Part shown: positions 21,976 through 44,152 of the stretch, piece after piece
Position numbering within the stretch: the stretch's first letter is position 1
Layout of the letters: each line of letters begins with the position of its first letter
NCBI RefSeq assembly: GCF_016859285.1
Contig: NC_053411.1
Coordinates: 19,238,222 to 19,302,221, forward strand
Reading direction: 5' to 3'
DNA length: 64,000 nucleotides
DNA from: Xiphias gladius
Taxonomy: Eukaryota > Chordata > Actinopteri > Istiophoriformes > Xiphiidae
Translations under genes and position numbers: made by a program
The notes under the pieces: generated by a model
The model's input: the letters and a program-made list of their open reading frames with translations, nothing else
Databases searched by the model: none
What the model was told of the DNA's origin: nothing

Positions 21976-22698
21976 ACAGAACAGTTCAAATCAGCTCCAA
22001 ACATCCAGCTGCAACATTGAAACGCTGTTGAAACATTAAGGCATCAGCATTAAAATATCTAATCATACAATATAAAACAGCACATGGGATATTTTCCTAC
22101 ACAATGAGTAGTTTTACTTTTCATTATTTAAGTACATTTTTTCTGATTATACTTCTATACTTTTCAATGCAGGATTTTTACAGTGTGGTGTGAGAACTTG
22201 TACCTAACGAAAGCATCTGGATACTCCCTCCATCACTGAGGTCATGTGGTTCAGGAACAGCAGACCTGTAGTTATCAGAGTCTGGAGAGGCTGATATCAG
22301 TTCACGGTCACAAATACTTCTTCAAATGTCAAGAACATTAATATAAGTGTGTGTGTGTGTGTGTGTGTGTACTGTAACTCTATAGCAGACATGAGGAAGT
22401 CATGACCTGTGTAGAAAGGTCAGGGAAAAGGTCAAAGGGTTTTACACACCAGCCTTACTGTATTAATAACTCTCTCTGGAGGACACAGAGGAAGAGAAGG
22501 GAAGCTTTGACGCCCCCCTCCTCTAGCACCAGAATGGTCTCTCCCTCTCTCCTGTTGGTCCCATTTGCCGTCCGGCATGATAGATGCTCTGTGATTGGCT
22601 GTGTGGGAGGGGGTGGGCGGGGTCTGATAGTGGGCAGAGCCTGCTGCCTGCTGTCATGGAGGCATCATGGCGTTACACAGGATCTCTGCAGCAGGTCT

Positions 22699-22740
22699 GA
22701 CACACACACACACACACACACACCAACACACACTTATTCA

Positions 22741-22789
<49 letters not shown>
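22699..22789. repeat. (CA)n microsatellites in eno3 intron 1
   Basis: Two CA tracts separated by 'ccaacacacacttattcaca'. A TG tract lies upstream at about 22347-22370. Repeat-derived His-Thr frames here are not genes. Confidence 0.85.
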
Positions 22790-23270
22790 GAGTCTAGAGC
22801 TTAACCTCTGGTTCATAACGAGAGTTGTTTCTTATTTTCAAGGTCACTGGTAAATGAACTGTCATAATTCAAATTAAAAGAACCTTTATTGGCAGGAACC
22901 TGGACAAGACCTAGAAACATTTTCACCACAGGAACAGAAACAGATCAATATTTAGTAGAACAATGATTGACCTCCAGCTTAGGACAGGGTTCTGATCCAT
23001 CCTAATAATCCTGAAACAGGGTCCTGTTCTGTTCAAATGACCCCAGGACGGGTTTTTTTTCTGTTCCATAAGTCATGGAACAGGGTCCTGTCCCTGTGAA
23101 ATAATCCTTAGACCAGTTTTCTTTCCCTCTCTCCTAATCCAGGGGACAGGGTCCTGTACTCCTACAAAAACAAGTCTTTTATTGTGACAGTATTGTCCAC
23201 ACATTGACGCAGACATTTCAAACAGCTTACCTCTTTCTGTTTTCTGTCTCCCTCCCGTCCCTCAGTCAGG

Positions 23271-31045
<7,775 letters not shown>

Positions 31046-31218
31046 AGCTCCATCCTGCCTTCCTCTCTGTCGCCGTGACAACTGACTGACAACTGATGAC
31101 CCCTGAGGCCCCTCCCCCTACAGCTGGGGGTGAGAGGTCAGAGGTCACAGTGGGTTTGACCCTGCCTTCTCAGCTATAATTCCATTAATGATGTTTTCTA
31201 CATAAAACACAAAGATTC

Positions 31219-31224
31219 AATAAA
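31219..31224 (+). promoter_or_regulatory. eno3: eno3 polyadenylation signal
   Basis: AATAAA lies 174 bp after the stop codon, giving a short 3' UTR typical of enolase genes. A G/T-bearing stretch follows at 31240-31280. Confidence 0.65.
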
Positions 31225-31249
31225 GACTTAAGAACAAAACAACCCCGGC

Positions 31250-33040
31250 TTCATTCACTGACAGTGTCTTTTAAGAAACACGACTCTGATGGTGTGTGAT
31301 GATGAACGCATGAATGCCACTGGTTGTGTTAAAATACACTAGAACAGAGGTGTTCAAAGTCCGACTCATCATGCTCTAAGTTAAGGAACTAAAGTTCCCA
31401 TAAAGCCTTATAAGGCAGCGAGTTACGCTGTGGCTGTTGGGCCTGGTTTTATAACCTATATCTGTTTCCATTCAGTCAAACTGTCCCGTTAAAAGCTGCT
31501 GAACCAGCTGTGATCAGCTCCTGTTCTCAGTGTAGCCGTGGATGTTCAGACAACTGCCACCGGATCACTGTGATACTGAGGGAAACTTAAAAACAGGAAG
31601 ATTCTGAATGAAGTTCTGCAGCCTCTTTTTCTTCTGGTTTCTACTCGGATTTCTGGAGCTTCGGAGATCGGAGATCACGATTTCCTCAGGAAGTAGACGT
31701 CAGACTGAATCATATCAACATCTGCTTCCTGTCTCTGTGTTCAGATCTGACCCAGTTATCATTCTGAGAATAAGTGTGATTATTGATGCAAAGTGCAGCA
31801 AGGGAGCTCTAAATGTTTTAAAGTACCTTAATTTCCTCCCCGTGTGTAGCAATTTAAAAACCCCTGCGCTAGAGGACGCTTGAATCCGTGCAGCTTCAAT
31901 AATAATACCCAGTAACAGAAATATAATCACAATAAATACAATTATAATATAACACAAAATACTGCCCAACAAGGCAGAGAGCAGTAAGAGCAGAAACAGT
32001 AAAGAAATTGCCACAGACCTTGAATAAAACTTGTACTCATGTTTGGACGATCAAAAGTGCAGGAAAATTCAGTATCTACAGACAAACTGTCCTCTCAGCT
32101 GAACTGATGAACTAGTCTAGTAAATTAATCTGTATTTGAATACATGTAATATGTGATTAAAAGGAAACTTAACCACATCAAATTATACAAATTCCACTAA
32201 AGTCAAAGGCTGAGATGGCAGTTTTCTACTGCCTCATTAAAACTGAAGTACTAACCCGTTGAATCATCAGAACTGATTTATCAGTTACAGGGAACAGGTT
32301 GGAAAAAAGACGTCAACTGTGGTTTGCTCATTTTACCCGCTGTTTTTTGCAGCTTACACATCCCTGAGGCAAAATTTTTTTATTTGGTTTAATAAATATC
32401 AGAAGGTCAGAGTCACCTTTGACCAAATATGCAGTTCTTGATATTTTGTTGTTGAGGAGCAGAAAGTTCCAAGTTCTCAAACAAGAATAAAGTGGTCAGA
32501 CGAACTACGATCTATGAACCGTAGCTGCTCGTAGTTAATTATTTGGTGTCCGGGAGTCTGGGTTGTTCAGCTGGAGTTTGACTCAAGGCTTTGTGGAGTA
32601 AAGATAAATCAGTTTTCAATAAACTGTACCAGGGGCCAGCCTTTATATTTAGGTCACGTATGTGGAAAAGAAGGTTATTTCTAAGGAACGAGATAAGAGC
32701 TGCACAGAAGCAGATTTACAAAGTGTACGTTCTTCCGGAGACAAACTATTGAGCTACAAAGCCGCAGTTCTGCCTTCTCATTCTCTATTAGCCCTTTTCC
32801 ATCGATGCGGTGCCGGTGCGTGATCTAGAACCGGTTCCATGCATTTCCAGCAAAAAAAAGTGTGGCACCGACACAGCTCCACAAAAACGCCGGACCAAAA
32901 GTTGGAACCACTGACGTCAGTGGCTATGGGAGGGGCTACCACAAGACGTTCTCTGCCATTTTTAGCAAACACGAGCAACAGCGAGACGCTTTCCGAAACC
33001 TTCAGACGCAAGATCTAATGATTGTCAAAGTAAATCAGCG
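31250..33040. other. Intergenic stretch between eno3 and the CNP gene
   Basis: No supported exon. Part of it (about 32785-32965) contains 'ttagcccttttccatcgatg', 'ggtgccggtgcg' and 'gaaccggttccatgcat', text typical of a fish DNA-transposon (MITE) end. A 91-codon plus-strand frame at 31608-31883 begins with a hydrophobic stretch, but it has no family match or regulatory context and is not called. Confidence 0.4.
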
Positions 33041-33049
33041 AACGACTCA

Positions 33050-33260
33050 AAGGACTGATTCATTGAGTCCTGGAAAATCTTCAGGATCCTTTATAAACTC
33101 CTCATGGACCAAGTGAACCTATCATGGAAATCTGGGACCTTCCCAAGGACCTTGGAACCCCCCAAAGATCTCGATAGCCTCTTTAAGGACCCATCATACA
33201 TCTTCAAGGACTTTTAGAATTTCCTTGAGGACCCCTGGAAACTCTTCAAGGCCGGACGGA
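33050..33260. repeat. 21-bp minisatellite, block 1
   Basis: Degenerate units close to 'tcttcaaggacccctggaac' with a period of about 21 bp. Examples are 'aggaccttggaaccccc', 'tcttcaaggacttttagaat' and 'ttgaggacccctggaaactc'. Because 21 is a multiple of three, fairly long frames stay open. Confidence 0.6.
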
Positions 33261-33924
33261 ACAAACTTTGTTGTACAGTCCAAGCAAAACATTAACAGTT
33301 TTTGTATCTTTTGAATTATGAACTCATTCAAACTTTCATATCTGAGGATTTTTCTCACTGAGAGAAAACAATAAATGACAACAAATAAATGTGAACAGTT
33401 CCACGAGTGTCTTCTGATGAAAAAAGAACATTAACCTAATTTTAGCTTTTTTGTGAATGAAAAATAACCCATCTGTGATGCAGCGACACAAAACAGAAAT
33501 AGCCCAAAGATTTCTCACACTCAACTGGAGTCCATTATTCATGTCCACACACACACACACACATGCACTGTTGTGACGTCAATGCTGTTGAGGTTGAGGA
33601 GTTTGGGGTGAAGGCAGCCTGTTGCCTGGTGATGAGCAGCAGCCGTGTGAAGTTTCGCTGAAGGAGAGAGGTGATGCTCTGAAAACAGAAACACAACCTC
33701 TTTAAATTGAACTTAACATTAGTAACTGAATCCTCAAATGTCTCTGAGTCACGTAGACGTGTCTCTGGTTGTTGTGAACACAGACAGTGAATTCTCTCCA
33801 TCTGCAGCTCTGCAGCTTTTTAGCCTCTTTTAGCTCCTAGTTTTTGTTTCCATCCACCGTTTTATGCACAATTTCAATTCGTGCAAAGAAAAATCTGAGT
33901 TCAAACTAAATCTATTAAAAAATG

Positions 33925-34460
33925 TGGTACTTCCTGAAGGACCATGGAACCCTTCAAGGACTCAGGGGGCCTGCAATGACATCTGGTGGTTTCAGGACCC
34001 CTATAACTTCCTCATGGACTCATGAAACTTCATCAAAGACTGTACCTCTAAAGGACTCCAGGATCCTCTTCAAGGACCCCCGAAACCTCCTGAATGACTC
34101 AAATAAGCTATCACAGGGCCCCTGTAGACCCTTCAAAGCCACATGGAACCTCCTTGTGGGCCTTGGAACATCCTTAAGGACCTTTAGAATCTCTTCAGGG
34201 ACCACTTCAGCTCCATCACTGACATTTAGCACTCCCTCAAGAACCCCTGGAAAATCTTCAAGGACCATTGTAGCCTCCCTATGAACGACTGCTACCTTAT
34301 AAAGGACAGTGGGACCCTTCAAGGGCTCCTGGGACGTTTGCAGGGACCATTTTAGCCCTCTCGAGTATTTGTAGAACCTTCAGAGGAACCACGGAACCCT
34401 CTCAAGGACTCCATGAAGCTGTTCAACCACCTCCAGAACCTCCTCAAGGTATCCTGGAAC
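33925..34460. repeat. 21-bp minisatellite, block 2
   Basis: The same degenerate unit as block 1, about 25 copies: 'cccttcaaggactcaggg', 'tcttcaaggacccccgaaac', 'ccctcaagaacccctggaa'. Open frames on both strands here (about 100-120 codons) are repeat translations. Confidence 0.65.
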
Positions 34461-34558
34461 AGTTTTTGTCTTGTTTAACCTGGTTTGTGAGGACGTGAGT
34501 CGAGTTGTTAGCAGGGTGTGTGTCGCTGTTGGGGGGGGTAGGAATGTTGTGTGCGTCA

Positions 34559-34559
<1 letters not shown>

Positions 34560-34615
<56 letters not shown>

Positions 34616-34684
34616 ATTATAACCTGCGCTGTTGTGATCAGCAACCTCTTTCTCTCTAATATGGTGATTGATGAGCTATTATCC

Positions 34685-34716
<32 letters not shown>

Positions 34717-34720
34717 GTGT
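34560..34720. repeat. (CA)n followed by (GT)n microsatellites
   Basis: A CA tract of about 53 bp (34560-34613) is followed about 70 bp later by a GT tract (about 34685-34720). The two are reverse complements in tandem and could pair as a large stem. Confidence 0.85.
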
Positions 34721-35124
34721 TTTATATGCAGGGTCGATGACGTTGGAGGCTGAATGGGGGGCGGGGTTTTGTCTGACTGAGACAAAGCCGATGGGGGGGT
34801 CATTAAACACACACACACACATACACACCTATCCTTCAGACCATGTGAACCTCTGTAGCCACGCCCCTTCCACAGGAAATAGTTGCCATCGACGACCCGG
34901 TCGCCACGGTGATGGTTTATGAGGAGGCAGGACGACCGAGGTCAGAGGTCATGAGGAGAGAGAGCGTTTTCAGTACAGACAGAATTCTGGGCTTTGATTG
35001 GCTAGAAGATGAGGAAGATGATGGTGCTGTCAGAAAGTTTTGAATCAGAGCTCCAGGTGTGTCAACCTGCAGGTAACCATGGCAACAGGACTTATGCCAT
35101 AGGCTGCATTAGCAGTTAACTGAC

Positions 35125-35420
35125 TCAAGGACCCCTGGAACTTCCACAAGTTAACCTGGAACCTCTTCAACAACTGTTTGAGCCCCCACATGGAACTCCA
35201 GTTCGTGGACTCCAGGATCCTCTTCAAAGACATCTGCAACCTCCTTAACAACTCTAAAGGACCTTGAAATCCCTCAAGGACACCAGGAACCTGTTCTGGC
35301 ATCGGCATAAAACATTAGGAACCCCTGAAACCCACTCAAGGACCCGTTTAGCCTCTCCATTGACTTCTGGTACCTTGTCGTGTACTCCTGGAACATCCTC
35401 AAGGACTCCAGGCCTTGAGG
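35125..35420. repeat. 21-bp minisatellite, block 3
   Basis: The same unit as blocks 1 and 2: 'ctcaaggacccctggaactt', 'tcttcaaagacatctgcaac', 'cctcaaggactccaggcctt'. It is separated from block 2 by unique sequence and the CA/GT tracts. Confidence 0.6.
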
Positions 35421-35616
35421 ATTAAAGAGAGATGTTTTATTTGTGAATGAACTCTTACTCAGGTGATCAATTAGTGAATCATTGCATCTGATTGGTTGAT
35501 ATTTTTACCTTTTTGTTTTCACATGTACAACAAACACACAAACACAGTGTGAAATGATGTGTGTGTGTGTGTGTGAGAGAGAGACTGTCGTCGGGGGTGA
35601 CAGCAGTAAGAATGTG

Positions 35617-35645
35617 TGACATCACAGCGATCGGTCGTATATAAG
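35617..35645 (+). promoter_or_regulatory. Candidate CNP promoter: CRE-like element plus TATA box
   Basis: 'gtgacatcaca' (CRE-like) is followed about 13 bp later by TATATAAG (35638-35645). This spacing is typical of a real core promoter. It lies 1.7 kb upstream of the CNP start codon and would need the leader exon described next. Linkage to CNP is inference. Confidence 0.4.
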
Positions 35646-35669
35646 CGTCGGTCTGCAGGTCGACCACAG

Positions 35670-35920
35670 ACCCGTCCTGACACAGGACAGACACAAACAA
35701 ACCAAACTCCTCCAAAAAAACATCCAAACTTTATAGTCTTTTACGACATCATCTGACACCAATAATCACTCATTTTTATTGGAGAAAAATATTTTGATTG
35801 AAAACTTTTGGGCAGGACACATGACTGAGTGACGACCAGCAGGATCTTCTGGAGTCTGTTGGGATTTTTGTTTTTAATCTGTATATTTGTTGGAATATTT
35901 CTCTTCTTATTTCTGTGTCA
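35670..35920 (+). other. Candidate non-coding leader exon of the CNP gene
   Basis: Starting about 27 bp after the TATA box, the stretch ends at a perfect donor GTGTCA|GTAAGT (35920/35921). A pyrimidine-rich acceptor-like sequence ending 'ccctccaaacaaag' directly precedes the CNP ATG at 37343. The splice is predicted only from these signals. Confidence 0.35.
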
Positions 35921-36039
35921 GTAAGTTCTGCTGTTTATCCTTTTCACTGATATGTTTGCACTTCACGTGTGGTAAAGTTCAGAATTTTCCAAAGCTGCAT
36001 CTGCTGCTGGAACAACCTCACAGAGATCAATAAAGTTTC

Positions 36040-36740
36040 TGATGATTTAATCTGATTTGATATAACCTCATCAATCTAATCTAATCCAAATTGATTAAAA
36101 ATAATCTAATAATGTAGATTAAGAAAATCTGAATAGACTGAAGTTGTTAACTTCACCAACAAAATCTAATCTGCTCTAAAAAGAATCTATTTTTTAAAAC
36201 TATAATTAAATCTATTCTGATCTAAAGCCACAGTTTAATAAAACATGTAATTTAGTTTTTAAAAATCTGATTAAATCTGATTTATCTAATCGCATTCATT
36301 AAAAATAATCTAATCCAATTTAAAAAAATCTAGTCTAATCTGATTGACAAATTTGAAAAAAATCTAATTCAATCTCATTTAATAAAAACTGTTCTGACAT
36401 TTAATCTAACTTTGAAAAAAATCAAATCTAATTCAGTTTCTGAAAATCTAATCTTATCTTTTTTTCTGATCTAAATTGATTAAAAAACTCCAGTCAAATC
36501 TGATCTAAGCAATCCTTTAAAATACAGTCTTGTCTACATTTATTTAATCCATTTTGAACAATGTAATCTTTTAAAAAAAATCCTATGTAATCAAATGTAG
36601 ATAGTCTAATAGACACATTTTATCTAATATAATCCTTAAACGATAATCCCATGCTATTTGAATGCATACATTAAAGATGTAAAATCCAAGGTAATCTCAT
36701 CTAATCAATCAAATCTAATGTAATCCGACCTAATATGAAA
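36040..36740. repeat. AT-rich 'aatctaatctgat' degenerate array
   Basis: About 700 bp of imperfect units around 'taatctaatctgatttaaaa' fill part of the predicted CNP 5' intron. No coding potential. Confidence 0.7.
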
Positions 36741-37342
36741 CCAGAAACAAACTGAAGTCTTGAAGTGAAAGCGCAAACAGAGCAGGGCTGGTGGGGGTGG
36801 GGGGCTCAGAGAAGGGGGGCGTATTTCAAAGCTCTGGTTCTCTGCAATAATAAACTGAACATGATTAATAGTGATATTGTTTATGAACTGTAATGAACAC
36901 CATTAACCACTTTGAATATTCTTTACATAGGAGCAAGACCCCCAGACTGAAAGAGACACAAGACCACTACAAACAATGTGCTTGTGTCTCTTTTCAGTTG
37001 TTTTGCATTTTGTAATGTCTCCGTCTCTTTTGTCCAGCCGAATCTCTTTTTACACATTTTACATCCTTTTTGACTCTTTGTGCACACCGTGTCTTTTGTG
37101 GTCATCCGGCATTTTCTTTGGCTGTTGTGCGTCTCTCTGTGGTTGGTTCGTGTCTCACCCTGGTGCTGGTGGTGGCGGACAACCGCAGCCTGTCACAGCT
37201 GAAACAGCCCAGGATGCGACATCACAAGATTGTGACCCAACAGCCTCCGACCAATGAGAACACGGGACAGTCTGTTACCATGGCGTTATTTGTTTAATTT
37301 AATCTTTTTTGTCTTTTTTGTCTCTTTTCCCTCCAAACAAAG

Positions 37343-38851
37343 ATGGCTTCCTCATCTTCCTCATGCTCTTTTGTTCCTCTCCTCCTCCTCTTCCTCACCG
37401 TCGCCGTGGAGTCGAGACCTTCCTCACAACGAGACGACAAACAGGTCTGTGGAGACCATCATCGTCGTCATCATCTACAGCACCTTCATCCTCACACCTC
37501 TGCTCAACCTTACCTTCCTTGTCATGCTCTTTTCTTTTCATTTTCTTTTCCCTCCATTGTCTTCATCTTGGTCTTCATCATCTTTATTTTCCTCCTCGTC
37601 ATCATTTGTTACTCTTCGTCTTCTTGTTCCTATTTTCCTCTTCCTCTCTGTCACTTCTAGCCTCATTTCTCGAGCCTTCAACTCGTCCTCATCCTCATCC
37701 TTCATCTGTTTAATCATCACCTTCACCTTGGGTTCCATTACTGTCATACTCTTCATCATCTTCATGTTTATCTTCATCAAATCAAACACAAATTAAAAGT
37801 TGATGACTGATGACTGATGACTTCATTTTGAAACCTGGAGTTTACCAGGTCCGGATGTAGACGCCGAGGCAGAGTCAGCGACCGGAACAAAGTTAGAGCT
37901 TGTTACTTTTTTCAGTCTTTGGATTCATACGACGCTTCTCGTCATTGGTCACAAATATCATCATCATCATCATCATCACTGAGGCGACAGTAACATTTCA
38001 GTCAGGTACAGTCACATTAGTAAAGCTGTTTCAATCAGCTCGACAGAAGAACAGCTCTGCTTTCGGAAACGGAAGCTGCATCTCAGGCTTCCTCTAATGT
38101 TTTCTCTGGTGTGATGTAGGGTTTAGTACAATACTGTATGTGTGCAGGGGAGCGTCGGTGTGGATCTGCTGTGGCGGGAAGCTTTAGACCGCCGGACCGC
38201 TTCTCGTCACCCCCGGGGTGAACTAAACACCCAGGTTCACACCAACGGCAGTGCCTGGGAGTCACCTGCAGAACGTAAAGCGGCAACAGAGAGACAGAAC
38301 ATGAGCACAGGGACATGTAGAATGATCCCAAAAAACAAACAACCACAAAGAGACAAACAAACAGCCACGAAGAGACGTTTCCAGTCTTGGTGTCTTGCTC
38401 CTGTATAGGAGGGGTGGCGGATTGGGCCCAGGGGCCAGTTGTCACGTCATCCGTCCATGAGTTGGAACTTTCCTTGGACAAGTGCAGATGATAAACCATA
38501 TGGAAGTTGGGTTTGACATTGTGACCTCTCTCTCCTCAGGTGTTACGCTCTCTGTTTGGCTCTCGTCTCTCTTCTCTCATCTTGGCCCCGCCCACCTATG
38601 ATGATGTCACTGAGGGCTCAGCTGGACGTCCCGCCTCCTCCTCCTTTTCTCCCTCCGGGAGATTTGCTGTGAGTGGCGGCGCTGTGAGGGGATTGGTGGA
38701 CAAACAGGAGGCGGTCCCTCGGTTCTTTTTCGACTTTCTGCGGCGACAGGCCAAGATGAGGAGGCGGAGCCGGAAGTCGATGGTGGGAGGAAGAGGATGC
38801 TTCGGGATGAAGATGGACCGCATCGGCTCCATCAGCGGGCTGGGCTGTTAG
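37343..38851 (+). CDS. Prepro C-type natriuretic peptide
   Basis: CNP is a secreted hormone signalling through guanylyl-cyclase receptors to raise cGMP. Exon 1 (37343-37444, 34 codons) starts MASSSSSCSFVPLLLLFLTV, a clear signal peptide with probable cleavage after VES or close by. The donor is ACAG|GTCTGT. Exon 2 (38540-38851) follows acceptor 'tctcctcag' in phase 0. The total is 137 residues, a normal prepro-CNP size. The C terminus holds a dibasic cluster (MRRRSRKS) and the 17-residue disulfide ring CFGMKMDRIGSISGLGC, immediately followed by TAG. The lack of a tail after the second cysteine is diagnostic of CNP against ANP, BNP and VNP. The core FG-x-K-x-DRIG-S-x-SGLG is intact. Met replaces the usual Leu before DRIG, and Ile the usual Met in SMSG. 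Teleosts have several CNP genes; which one this is (cnp1-4 type) cannot be settled here, so no symbol is given. Confidence 0.93.
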
Positions 38852-39360
38852 AGACGTATGAGTGTTCGTGTTACCATGGTGACACCTGTCCTCCAGACGT
38901 CCTGTAGGTCTTCCAGGATGTTGCCATGGTAACCACCATCCCTCCAGAACACTGACCTCAGGTTACCGTGTGAACCTCTGTCCTCCAGAATGCCTGCGTC
39001 ATGTCGCGTCATTGTTTGACTCATTTGACCTCTGTGAAGTCACCGCAGGTGACCCCAAGTTGACCCTGCATGACCTCTGACCCCCAGGATCACCTGGTCC
39101 ATCAGTCAGAAACTTCATGTTGGAACTTTACTAATGAAAGACTGTTAAAGGAAAGATACAACTGATCTAGTGAGGTAGACACAGGTAGACATCAATCCTA
39201 CTAATGACCTCTGACCTCTGACCCCTGGCTACAACACAGCCAGCAGCAAAATTTGTGTGTGTGTGTGACGACCATGTGTTAGACATGCAGATGTGTGTGT
39301 GATTGTGCGTACGCGAGTGTGTGTTCGTGGACCAGCTGCAGGCTGACTGCAGTAAATAAA
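38852..39360 (+). other. CNP 3' UTR with polyadenylation signal
   Basis: An AATAAA occurs at 39355-39360, about 500 bp past the stop. The stretch contains repeated phrases ('gttaccatggtgacacctg', 'gttgccatggtaaccacca', 'gacctctgacctctgacccc') but no open frame of interest. Confidence 0.45.
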
Positions 39361-39432
39361 ACAGAAACTCCACTTGGCTCTTTGTTGCTTCATTGTGTCA
39401 TTAATCATTTTCATTCCACATTTAATTTACTG

Positions 39433-39475
<43 letters not shown>

Positions 39476-40790
39476 CTCGTAGTGAACTCACAGAGAACTG
39501 TCACCAGCTTTGCAGCTCTTATGGTTTATGTACATTTACTGTACGGTTCAGTCTCAGACTTCGTTCACAATAAGCTGTTGAATTTTTAAATGTGTTTTCC
39601 ATATGAAGACGATCAGTGTCCGCGCTGACAGAGTCCCCAGGTGGTTTTAGTAGAGAGCTCTTTCCACAGTCAAACACCTGAACTAGACAAAAACAGGTCA
39701 ATCTCTTCTTCTTCACTCTCTTTTCAGCTACACAACAACTGCATCACAGCAACATCTGGCGAGGAGAGAGACAGTCTGTTAAACCTCCTGCTCGCTGTGG
39801 TCATCTCACTGTGTTTTAATGCAGCTCAGTTCAACATACACTTTTTCTCATTTACTGATTTTTCCTTTTTCTACGAGTATACAACATAGAATAAAAAGTA
39901 AGTTGGCTGTGGCTCATATACCTGTTACCCTGCTGATCAAACCACTGACTAAATAAACAGGAATACAGTTTGATGACAACTAGAGCTGAAATGATCATCT
40001 GATTAATGGATTAGCGGACTGACACAACAACAAAAAGTTATCCAGCTTCACAAATCCTTACGACAGCTGTAGACATTTTCTATTATGTCACGAGGGGGAC
40101 GTTTACAGACATCGTTGCTACCTTAGCGCCTTTGTCGCTAGATTTACCGACTTTTCAGACCCTTTAGGGACTTTTCTTCACAAAAGCACTTAGCAACATA
40201 TCTAGCGACTTTTCGGTCAAACCTTAGCTGGTCTCCGTAGAAGAGCGAGCACACACCTTTATGTGTCTCATTCAATTTCCCGCACGTCAGCTGAAACAGA
40301 CCCGAATGAGCCTCTAACTTTCTCTCTGACTGATCATTTTACAGGTGAATACACCTGAAATCGCAGCTCGGCCGTCGTCTTTAACTCATGTGTCTGTTCG
40401 GTTTTAAAACCAGGATTTCAGCAGCAGAGCAGCAGCTCGGCAGTGACAAGTGGTTAACATGTCGTCTCAACGGGCCACGTTTCAGTCACTGTTTCATCCT
40501 TGTTCCGTTTTCTGACAACAGAAGCAGAAGAACATGTAGATGAGAACAGCTTTATTGGGAATTCAGCCGCATTAAAACACTGTATTTGTGAGCACAGAGA
40601 GTAGGAGACAGATAAAGGGCGAGTCCAGCCACATTCTAGGATTTGACCTGGTCTTGTTTAAATGATTTTCTGCTTCTATTTTTCTACACGTTATTTATTG
40701 AATTATCAAGATTATGTCCCTCTAACGTAAAATAAATTAAATCATAAAATAAACATAAATTACAGAAACGTTGTCTTCCCGCCACTAGAG
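39361..40790. other. Intergenic stretch between CNP and serp genes
   Basis: It contains a (GT)n tract (about 39437-39473) and a short MITE-like end at about 39978 ('actagagctgaaatgatcat'). A repetitive phrase ('tcgctagatttaccgacttt', 'tctagcgacttttcgg') lies at 40130-40220. No exon is supported. Confidence 0.4.
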
Positions 40791-40811
40791 AGCAGCAGGG
40801 AGAGTGTCCTC

Positions 40812-40823
40812 CGTCACGTGACG
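40812..40823. promoter_or_regulatory. Palindromic E-box/ACGT element in the serp promoter
   Basis: CGTCACGTGACG is a perfect 12-bp palindrome about 230 bp upstream of the serp start codon in GC-rich promoter sequence. It contains CACGTG (USF-type) and TGACG, and resembles ACGT-core sites used by bZIP factors such as XBP1/ATF6. Since SERP1/RAMP4 is a known unfolded-protein-response target, a UPR role is plausible but inferred. Confidence 0.45.
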
Positions 40824-41049
40824 GGGTCAGCAGCTTCGGGGTTAGCTCGCTCAGCTAGCAGCTAGCTAAGTGTTAGCATTCATTCGGACACTACCTGCCA
40901 TCCAGTACGGAAAGTAACTCGGCTCATAGTCTCCGTCCTCCAGCGGCACACTTTTAGCGGTACCGGCCTCGTTCACACCACCATCTCCGCTTCCCGGTCG
41001 TCCCCGGCTCTCCGTCCTCCTGGTCCGGACAGGTCGTTACACCCGAAAC

Positions 41050-44152
<3,103 letters not shown>

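Noticed and set aside
31608-31883. 91-codon frame beginning with a hydrophobic segment
   Set aside because: It has a signal-peptide-like start but no conserved motif, promoter or splice support.
33922-34322. 100-120-codon amphipathic frames on both strands
   Set aside because: They come from the 21-bp minisatellite, whose period is a multiple of three.
37070-37297. 75-codon frame with a hydrophobic stretch just upstream of CNP
   Set aside because: Considered as an alternative signal peptide, but it has no donor joining exon 2 in frame and the 37343 exon fits perfectly.
37254-37796. 180-codon and 134-codon frames overlapping CNP exon 1
   Set aside because: Pyrimidine-rich sequence keeps several frames open. 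Only the frame starting at 37343 has a signal peptide and joins the CNP exon in phase.
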